Positions 58,145 to 64,000 of a stretch of DNA of 64,000 nucleotides are shown piece by piece. Source of the DNA: CAIXSC01 sp046349915 (GTDB taxonomy: Bacteria; Planctomycetota; Planctomycetia; Pirellulales; Pirellulaceae); assembly GCA_046349915.1 (NCBI GenBank), contig JAXMBL010000005.1:124001-188000 (forward strand). The letters run 5' to 3'. Below the pieces are notes generated by a model. That model had not been told where the DNA came from. It saw only the letters and a list, made by a program, of their open reading frames with translations, and did no database searches. Position 1 is the first letter of the stretch, and each line of letters starts with the position of its first letter. Position numbers and translations under genes: made by a program.

Positions 58145-58726
58145 ATGTTCGGCGTGAGTCGCAGCATGACACCGAGGTTTGAATTCAGTACTGCCGCTCG
58201 TCTGCCAGCGATTCTTGCGGCCATCTTTGGGCTCGCGGAAATCGTTGGCGGGCCGCTGCCCGGCTCGATGTCCACGTTGCAGGCGACCCAGCCAGTTCCT
58301 CAGGCAGCGCCTTCAGGCGCCGAGGAGCGAGCAGCACGATTTGAACTCATCACGGTGCGGGGCCGAGTCGTCTTCTTTGGGGAAGCTTTCCAAAGACTCC
58401 ACGGCATCAAGTTGGTCGAGGAAGCTCGCGAGCGAACGCTGGCGATCGAGACCCCGACAGGCGAACTGTTGCCGTTGGTTGAAGATGTGCGGGGTCGTGG
58501 GTTTCGCAACGACGAGCGGTTACGTTCGTACGATGTGGAACTGTTGGCTCGTCGTTATCGCGGTTCACCCGCCTTGCAGATCCTCAAGGTCTGGTCGCTC
58601 GAAAAGACGGGCCGTTACGAGCTCGATTATTGGTGCGATGTTTGCGCGATCGCCATGTTTGAGCTCAAACCGTGTGAATGCTGTCAGGGGGAAACCGAGT
58701 TTCGCCGACGGCGAGTGACCGAGTGA
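58145..58726 (+). CDS. Secreted protein with C-terminal Cys cluster
   Basis: 193 residues. A hydrophobic segment (about 18-38) serves as signal peptide or anchor; an internal ATG at 58166 is an alternative start. The middle has a GRVVFFGEAFQRLHGI segment. The C-terminus holds five Cys in CDVC...CECC (164, 167, 177, 179, 180), a plausible metal site. No name can be given. It starts 11 nt after the previous gene and is followed 34 nt later by DUF1501. Confidence 0.72.
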   Translation: MFGVSRSMTPRFEFSTAARLPAILAAIFGLAEIVGGPLPGSMSTLQATQPVPQAAPSGAEERAARFELITVRGRVVFFGEAFQRLHGIKLVEEARERTLAIETPTGELLPLVEDVRGRGFRNDERLRSYDVELLARRYRGSPALQILKVWSLEKTGRYELDYWCDVCAIAMFELKPCECCQGETEFRRRRVTE

Positions 58727-58760
58727 GGCAGATTTTTTCGAAGGATTTACGAGATCGACC

Positions 58761-60281
58761 ATGCATCCACTCGAGCAACGACTAGCTTTGGAATCGCGGC
58801 GAGTTTTCTTGCGCGGCGCTGGAGCAGTGGCGGGCGCCGCGGCGCTCGATCAATTACTGGCTCGACCAGCGCTCGCACAGTCCCCGACCACTGCCGCGTC
58901 GTCTGAAACGTGTGACGATGGCTTGAACCGTGGACAAGAAGGCGAACGTCAGCGAGCGGGTGGAATTGCGGGCGTGCCGCACGGGCCGGCTCGAGCCAAG
59001 CATGTGATCTATCTCTTTCAGTCGGGCGGCCCCTCGCATCTCGAGCTACTCGATTACAAGCCGCGGTTGAAAGAGCTGCAAGGGACGGAGCTTCCCGACT
59101 CCATTCGCCAAGGTCAGCGACTGACGGGGATGACGTCGGGCCAGAAAAGTTTTCCCGTGATTGCGCCGAAGTTTCCGTTCGCACAACGAGGCAAGTCTGG
59201 CGTATGGCTGATCGAACTTTGGCCGCATACCGCCAAGATTGTCGACGAGTTGTGCATCGTGCGTTCGCTACATACGGAAGCAATCAATCACGATCCGGCC
59301 ATCACGTTTATCCAAACGGGTTCGCAACAACCAGGAAGACCCAGCTTGGGCGCCTGGCTGAGTTATGGACTTGGGTCGGAGGCCGAGGATTTGCCGGCGT
59401 TTGTCGTCATGATCTCGCACGGATCGGGCGCCGATGCCAACCAAGGTTTGCTCGACCGATTGTGGGGTGCGGGATTTCTGCCTTCGAGTCACCAGGGAGT
59501 GAAGCTGCGTGGAACGGGTGATCCAGTGCTCTATCTGGCCGATCCACCAGGCATCGATCGCTCGCTGCGCCGCAAAATGCTCGACGGGATCGCTCGTATC
59601 AACGAGGCGGAGTTGGCGGCGAGCGGTGATCCAGAGATTGCGACTCGTATCGCTCAATACGAAATGGCATTTCGGATGCAGACCTCGGTCCCGGACCTGA
59701 CCGACTTGTCACAGGAACCTGCTGCGACCTTTGAATTGTATGGCGAAGATGCTCGCAAACCGGGGACGTTCGCCGCCCACTGCCTGCTGGCTCGGCGAAT
59801 GGTCGAGCGAGGCGTTCGGTGCGTGCAGTTGTACCATCGCGGCTGGGACCAACACGGCGGCTTGCCGACGAACATGCCCAAGCAGTGCAAGGATGTCGAT
59901 CAAGCTCAAGCCGCGTTGATCACCGACCTGAAGCAACGAGGGTTGCTGGACGAAACGCTGGTCGTGTGGGGCGGCGAGTTTGGACGGACGGTCTATGGGC
60001 AAGGCGGCGTGAAGGACGACTATGGCCGCGACCACCACGGTCGGTGTTTCTCGATGTGGCTGGCGGGCGGCGGAATCCAGCCCGGCATGGTGTACGGCGA
60101 GACCGACGACTATGGCTACAACATCGTCCGCGACCCGATCCACATTCACGACTTGAATGCCACGTTGTTGCATTGCCTGGGAATCGACCACGAACGGCTG
60201 ACGTATCGGTTCCAAGGTCGAGATTTCCGCCTGACCGACATTCACGGCCAAGTCGTATCGAAGTTGCTGAACTTCGCGTAA
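58761..60281 (+). CDS. DUF1501 protein, Tat-exported
   Basis: 506 residues. Tat motif SRRVFLRG followed by an Ala-rich stretch to about residue 40. Hallmarks: SGGPSHLELLDYKP, EAINHDPAITFIQTG, GGEFGRTVYG, DHHGRCFSMWLAGGG and HDLNATLLHCLGIDH. It lies downstream of the DUF1326-led gene group and has no cytochrome partner next to it. The Shine-Dalgarno sequence is weak (AAGGA about 15 nt upstream). TIR-type repeats begin 6 nt after its stop. Confidence 0.93.
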   Translation: MHPLEQRLALESRRVFLRGAGAVAGAAALDQLLARPALAQSPTTAASSETCDDGLNRGQEGERQRAGGIAGVPHGPARAKHVIYLFQSGGPSHLELLDYKPRLKELQGTELPDSIRQGQRLTGMTSGQKSFPVIAPKFPFAQRGKSGVWLIELWPHTAKIVDELCIVRSLHTEAINHDPAITFIQTGSQQPGRPSLGAWLSYGLGSEAEDLPAFVVMISHGSGADANQGLLDRLWGAGFLPSSHQGVKLRGTGDPVLYLADPPGIDRSLRRKMLDGIARINEAELAASGDPEIATRIAQYEMAFRMQTSVPDLTDLSQEPAATFELYGEDARKPGTFAAHCLLARRMVERGVRCVQLYHRGWDQHGGLPTNMPKQCKDVDQAQAALITDLKQRGLLDETLVVWGGEFGRTVYGQGGVKDDYGRDHHGRCFSMWLAGGGIQPGMVYGETDDYGYNIVRDPIHIHDLNATLLHCLGIDHERLTYRFQGRDFRLTDIHGQVVSKLLNFA

Positions 60282-60286
60282 AACAA

Positions 60287-60324
60287 GTAGGGTGCGTCAA
60301 GCCTCCGGCGCGGACGCACCTTCC
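60287..60324. repeat. Left-end fragment of the GTAGGGTGCGTC element
   Basis: GTAGGGTGCGTC plus the internal hairpin GGTGCGTC/GACGCACC, then CTTCC, but no inverted right end. It is the first of three copies in 60282-60899. Confidence 0.7.
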
Positions 60325-60370
60325 AGGAAGAGTGAAGTGTGAAGAGTGAAGGGTGAAGAGGGTAAAACCA

Positions 60371-60808
60371 GTAGGGTGCGTCAAGCCTCCGGCGCAGACG
60401 CACCTTCTCGACCGAGCGATTCCCCAATTCGCAAAAGTCTCACCCCGCGTAATCGTCAACGGAGGGGCCACACGGTCTCAACGACTTGGTGCGTTTTCAC
60501 CGGGCGGTGGCCAGCGAATTCGTTCTGGGAAATATCGCTCGCCGCCCGGTTCGACGCACCCTACTTCTAGGAAGTTTGAAGGGTGAAGAGTGAAGGGTGA
60601 AGAGGGTAAAACAAGTAGGGTGCGTCAAGCCTCCGGCGCGGACGCACCTTCTCGACCGAGCGATTCCCCAATTCGCAAAAGTCTCACCCCGCGTAATCGT
60701 CAACGGAGGGGCCACGCGGTCTCAACGACTTGGTGCGTTTTCACCGGGCGGTGGCCAGCGAATTCGTTCTGGGAAATATCGCTCGCCGCCCGGTTCGACG
60801 CACCCTAC
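60371..60808. mobile_element. Two 194-bp elements with 12-bp perfect terminal inverted repeats
   Basis: Units 60371-60564 and 60615-60808 are nearly identical, each 194 bp, and begin with GTAGGGTGCGTC and end with its exact reverse complement GACGCACCCTAC. A 50-nt spacer with GTGAAGA-type microsatellite separates them. No ORF fits a transposase, so they would be non-autonomous (MITE-like). The remainder of 60282-60899 has no gene. Confidence 0.7.
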
Positions 60809-60899
60809 GAAATGGGTGCCTTGTGAGATCGGGCGATTGTTGTCTAATGGGATTTGGCTGGCGATCAGGTCTACTCTTTAGTCCCTCAAGGATATCCGC

Positions 60900-62144
60900 A
60901 TGACTTCGGTAACGATCCCCCGACCGGTTGTGGTTGACTCGAAGGAATTGGCGGGAGCGGGATTTGCCGGGGTGGTGAAGCGGACTGGCGAGTTGTTCCC
61001 GGACTCAAAGTATCGCCCGACCGCGGACCCCACCGGCACTCGACTCTATCTGGGCCCTCATCAACTGTCGGTGAATAGCGACGGCACCGGCACGAAGCCC
61101 GAGTTGGCCGAACGGTTGTACGAGGCGACGGGGGATGCCAGCTACTTTGAGCGGCCCGCCCACGATGTCGTCGCCATGGTGGCCGACGATGCCGCTCGCC
61201 ATGGCCAATTCACTCTGGGGATCGTCAATTGCGTCGATGTCAGCAGCGCCGACAACCAAGATTTTGTCGCCGCGATGGCTCGCGGGATGGAAGCGGCCTG
61301 CCGCGCGGGACGATTCGCGCTGATCAACGGCGAAACGGCCGAGTTAGGCTACCGCGTCCCCGGCCCCGGCGACGCTCGGTTGAACTGGAACTCTGTCGCC
61401 CTGGCCTTGGTCAATCTCGACAAGGTCTTTCGCTCCGAGAATCTCCGTCCCGGCCAGCCCCTGGTCGCCTTGCGGGAAACCACTATTCGCAGCAATGGTC
61501 TCACTCGAGCCCGCGCAATCCTGGAGCATGTCTATCTCGCGGAATTGGGCGTGTCGCGTGACGAGTGGATCCAGGACGCGATCGCTCGCCGTATCGGCTC
61601 AACTCGCGCCGCGGTCGCCGAATTCTGGCAAGCGATGGTGCTGGAGCAACCGGGGTTCGCCGAACAATTGACGATCCCTTGGCATCTGCGTTTCGCCGAC
61701 CTCACCGAACAACTGTCACGCCCCTCGACCATTTACTCGCCGGTCATCCACGATGCTCAGGGCGGCGTGGATGGTCCGGTGGCGATTCCACTGATTGCGG
61801 CAACTCACGTCACAGGCGGAGGCATCCCGCTCAAGGTCAAGCGGATGCTGGGCAAGACGGGACTGGGGGCCGCGATCGAGACGGTCTTTCCTGACCCAGC
61901 CGGTATCCCAGAACTCTTGGAACTCGCCGCTCGCTACCCCCGCGATGGCCGCCCGATCGTCGACCAACGCTCGGCCTGCGAGCAGTGGAATCGCGGCGTC
62001 GGGTTCTTGTGTGTTGCACGCGATACGGCCGCCGCCCACGCCCTCGTGGAACTCGCCGGTTCTCTCGGCTACCAAGCCGCCATCGCCGGTCAAATCGTGA
62101 GCGAGCCAGTCATTCGTTGGCGGGGCGAGAGCTGGCGGATCTAG
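60900..62144 (+). CDS. PurM-like (AIR-synthase-related) protein
   Basis: 414 residues; AAGGA is 7 nt before the ATG. Similarity to phosphoribosylaminoimidazole synthetase: SDGTGTKPELA, NGETAEL and HVTGGGIPLKVKRML. The usual N-terminal YxxAGVD motif is not recognisable and the protein is longer than typical PurM, with an unusual segment at about 215-265. It may be the purine-pathway cyclo-ligase of this lineage or a paralogue with another ATP-dependent reaction. It stands alone. Confidence 0.78.
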   Translation: MTSVTIPRPVVVDSKELAGAGFAGVVKRTGELFPDSKYRPTADPTGTRLYLGPHQLSVNSDGTGTKPELAERLYEATGDASYFERPAHDVVAMVADDAARHGQFTLGIVNCVDVSSADNQDFVAAMARGMEAACRAGRFALINGETAELGYRVPGPGDARLNWNSVALALVNLDKVFRSENLRPGQPLVALRETTIRSNGLTRARAILEHVYLAELGVSRDEWIQDAIARRIGSTRAAVAEFWQAMVLEQPGFAEQLTIPWHLRFADLTEQLSRPSTIYSPVIHDAQGGVDGPVAIPLIAATHVTGGGIPLKVKRMLGKTGLGAAIETVFPDPAGIPELLELAARYPRDGRPIVDQRSACEQWNRGVGFLCVARDTAAAHALVELAGSLGYQAAIAGQIVSEPVIRWRGESWRI

Positions 62145-62410
62145 TCGCGCGACAAGCAATCCGAGATGAATAGTCCCGATCGCGCGCTTTTCCTATCAGC
62201 GAGGAACAGCGACAATCAGTGTTCCCTTTTCCCGCGGGCAGGGCGAGTATTAGGAACACTGATCTTCACTAATCTTCACTGATTGGCACAGAGGGAGTTC
62301 GCCTTCTAGCGAGGGTGAGTCGCCAGAGAAGCAGTCGGTCGTCGTATATGACTGCAAAGCGATCTCTAGGGGCTGGAGTGTTATCCAGCCCCTAGCTGAC
62401 TCAAGATTTG
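62145..62410. other. Intergenic region, mostly without recognised features
   Basis: It contains a short direct repeat (CTTCACTaatCTTCACTgat near 62266) and the terminator of the minus-strand gene. No ORF is credible. Confidence 0.5.
62366..62395 (-). terminator. Terminator of the minus-strand RTX protein gene
   Basis: A perfect 11-bp stem, CTAGGGGCTGG (62366-62376) with CCAGCCCCTAG (62385-62395), with an 8-nt loop, lies just after the stop codon of 62411. A clear T-run is missing. Confidence 0.55.
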
Positions 62411-64000
62411 TTACACCACCAATGACGCCATCAGTTCGTCGATCGTGTCAAGCGCGCCGTCTTCATCCCCATCGGTTGCAAACAGATCGCTGAAGATGTT
62501 GTCGACCAGTTGGTTGCCGAGTTGTTCGACAGGATCTGGAGCGGCTGCATTGATCACGATTTCCGACGTGGCGATCAAGATATCGGATGCATCGCGGTAG
62601 ACAGTATCGGTTCCACCTTCACCGTAGATGGCATCGGCGCCGAGACCGCCCGAGATGCGATCGTTGCCGAGGCCGCCCTTGAGGTAGACATCGTTGCCCG
62701 CGTTGCCGACCACGATATCATTGTCGGCGTCGCCGGTGATACGATCCGCGCCGTTCATACCGACCAGGATGTCGAAACCGTTCTGGCCGTAGAACGTATC
62801 GTCCGCGGCGCCACCCACGATGCCATCGTTGCCGATGCCGCCGTAAACCGTGGCCTTGCCGCCGCCCGCTCGCATCAGATCGTTGCCATCGCCGAGCAAC
62901 GCATTGACTTGCTGAGTGACGTTGTCGCCCACGCGAACGATGTCATCTCCGGCATTGGTCGTGATATCGATCTTCGAGATTGATGGGTTGCCGTTGTACA
63001 GAGCGTTGATGTACTGAGCGTCGTACTGCACGCCCTCGAACACCAAGTTTGCACCGCTATTGGGATTCCCCAAGGTAGCGCCCACCAAGATGCGTTTCGC
63101 GTCGGACGTGGTGCCAAAGTTGGGGTCGTCGTAGACGCCGACAAAATCGCCGCACGAATCGGTGGTGATCTGCAAACCGAGCGTGCTTTGAATGTCCACG
63201 TTGACCGAATTGATGACTCGCAGCTTGGTATTCGGACCGGCGCCCGTGACCGTGATCGTGTACGAGGTGAGCGCGACTTCGACGAGCAAGTCGACGCGGG
63301 TGCCAGTTCCGTAGGGGTTCGCGATCCCGTCGGTCGTGTTTCCAGTACCTGCCGGATTCCCCGCCCCGTCGTAGTAGCGGAAGTTACCCGCCGACGCCAC
63401 CGTGACCGTCCCCGGCCCTTCCAGTTGAACGGTCAAGATACCAACGCGTGGCGCTTGGTAGTTGATCGGCGTATCGTTCACATAAGTGATGTCGCCATTG
63501 CACGAGCGATTTCCGAAGTTCTGGTTCGTTACGCTCGCGTTGTTGTAGACAAACGAATAGACGTTGCCAAAGGTCTGCTGGAAGCCGTTCTGCTGTACTT
63601 CGCGGATGAAGTAGCGAGCTCCCACGACGAAGCTAGCGTAGTCGCCCAGCTCGTAGTTGCCATTCGAGTCGGTGAACTTGGTGTGAACCGGGGCGCCGTC
63701 GGCGCCGTTCGCCACCAACACATCGCCGACGTATTGATTGGGCTCGAAAAAGCCGTTGTTGTTCACATCGCGGAACATTTCGATCTTCCAGCCCGCCAAC
63801 CCAGGATCGGAGACATCCTTGACGCCCACCGTCCCCAAGTCGTTGAACTTCTGACCGCTGATCGAGATCACTTCGTAGTTCAAGAAGTCAATGTTGTTGG
63901 TGACCGAATTCGAAGCCACCGTGACCGAATGATAGCGGCCAAAGGCATCCGCGGTGAGCGGGAAGGTATTCGAGTAGCCTGAGTTCACTTGCTCGCGTAC
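62411..64000 (-). CDS. C-terminal part of a large RTX/SdrD-B-like surface protein (cut by window edge)
   Basis: The frame is open to the last base, so the N-terminus lies outside; about 529 residues are visible. An SdrD B-like domain (ISGQKFNDLGTVGVKD, GLAGWKIEMFRDVNNNG) comes first, then a beta-rich region, then RTX nonapeptides (GGIGNDGIVGG, GGLGNDRISGG, GADAIYGEGGTD) and a hydrophobic-acidic tail. It is a cell-surface or secreted calcium-binding protein related in style to the giant protein at 284-17956, but no long identical block is visible between them. Confidence 0.9.
   Translation of the reverse strand, partial: VREQVNSGYSNTFPLTADAFGRYHSVTVASNSVTNNIDFLNYEVISISGQKFNDLGTVGVKDVSDPGLAGWKIEMFRDVNNNGFFEPNQYVGDVLVANGADGAPVHTKFTDSNGNYELGDYASFVVGARYFIREVQQNGFQQTFGNVYSFVYNNASVTNQNFGNRSCNGDITYVNDTPINYQAPRVGILTVQLEGPGTVTVASAGNFRYYDGAGNPAGTGNTTDGIANPYGTGTRVDLLVEVALTSYTITVTGAGPNTKLRVINSVNVDIQSTLGLQITTDSCGDFVGVYDDPNFGTTSDAKRILVGATLGNPNSGANLVFEGVQYDAQYINALYNGNPSISKIDITTNAGDDIVRVGDNVTQQVNALLGDGNDLMRAGGGKATVYGGIGNDGIVGGAADDTFYGQNGFDILVGMNGADRITGDADNDIVVGNAGNDVYLKGGLGNDRISGGLGADAIYGEGGTDTVYRDASDILIATSEIVINAAAPDPVEQLGNQLVDNIFSDLFATDGDEDGALDTIDELMASLVV

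Noticed and set aside
60346..60826. Pairs of identical ORFs in the twin elements (for example at 60346 and 60590)
   Set aside because: Identical because the DNA is duplicated; no homology to transposases and no sensible start signals.

Overview
The window looks like a GC-rich chromosomal segment from a planctomycete, most likely in the Pirellulales. The evidence is three DUF1501 proteins, one of them beside a PSCyt1/DUF1549/DUF1553 protein; Tat-exported precursors; a 5,890-residue surface protein with a planctomycete-style 'LESLESRNLMA' N-terminal motif, RTX repeats and a C-terminal dockerin; and many dispersed intergenic repeats. The genus is inference. No rRNA, tRNA, CRISPR array, transposase or phage gene was recognised.

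Layout. 1-18040: one giant secreted protein gene with a candidate promoter and a strong terminator. 18333-20309: hemL and tsaB. 20620-24718: a tightly packed four-gene molybdenum-hydroxylase operon (Fe-S subunit, Moco subunit, FAD subunit and a small five-Cys protein). Its ferredoxin-like domain has lost all four cluster cysteines to serine. 24944-26359: an SRPBCC-epimerase fusion (minus strand). 26624-30993: a TonB-dependent receptor converging on a tonB/DJ-1 pair, with a candidate three-way-junction RNA in front of tonB. 31665-36491: a DUF1549/DUF1553 plus DUF1501 pair (minus). 37073-37909: a secreted LTxxQ-like protein. 38172-41451: a STAS protein and two membrane-linked GTPases. 41462-43761: a 194-bp tandem array of about 12 units. 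43812-48633: a HAD phosphatase (minus), two secreted proteins and aroA. 48728-54764: a secreted histidine phosphatase, a DUF1501 protein and a two-enzyme fusion (S9 peptidase + CocE hydrolase). 54896-58726: DUF151, DinB, QueD-like, DUF1326 and two secreted proteins. 58761-62144: a third DUF1501 protein, two TIR-bounded 194-bp elements and a PurM-like protein. 62411-64000: the C-terminal part of a second RTX surface protein, cut by the window edge.

How the genes work together. Much of the window encodes exported proteins: surface adhesin-like giants, Tat-exported redox and DUF1501 proteins, and periplasmic hydrolases. Housekeeping genes (hemL, tsaB, aroA, purM-like) are scattered between them. 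Intergenic DNA is unusually rich in four unrelated repeat families: a 7-nt array, REP-like hairpins, TIR elements and the 194-bp array. The best candidate for something undescribed is the molybdenum-hydroxylase operon at 20620-24718, whose usual electron-transfer chain appears to have been rebuilt. All of this comes from reading the sequence; no database search was run.
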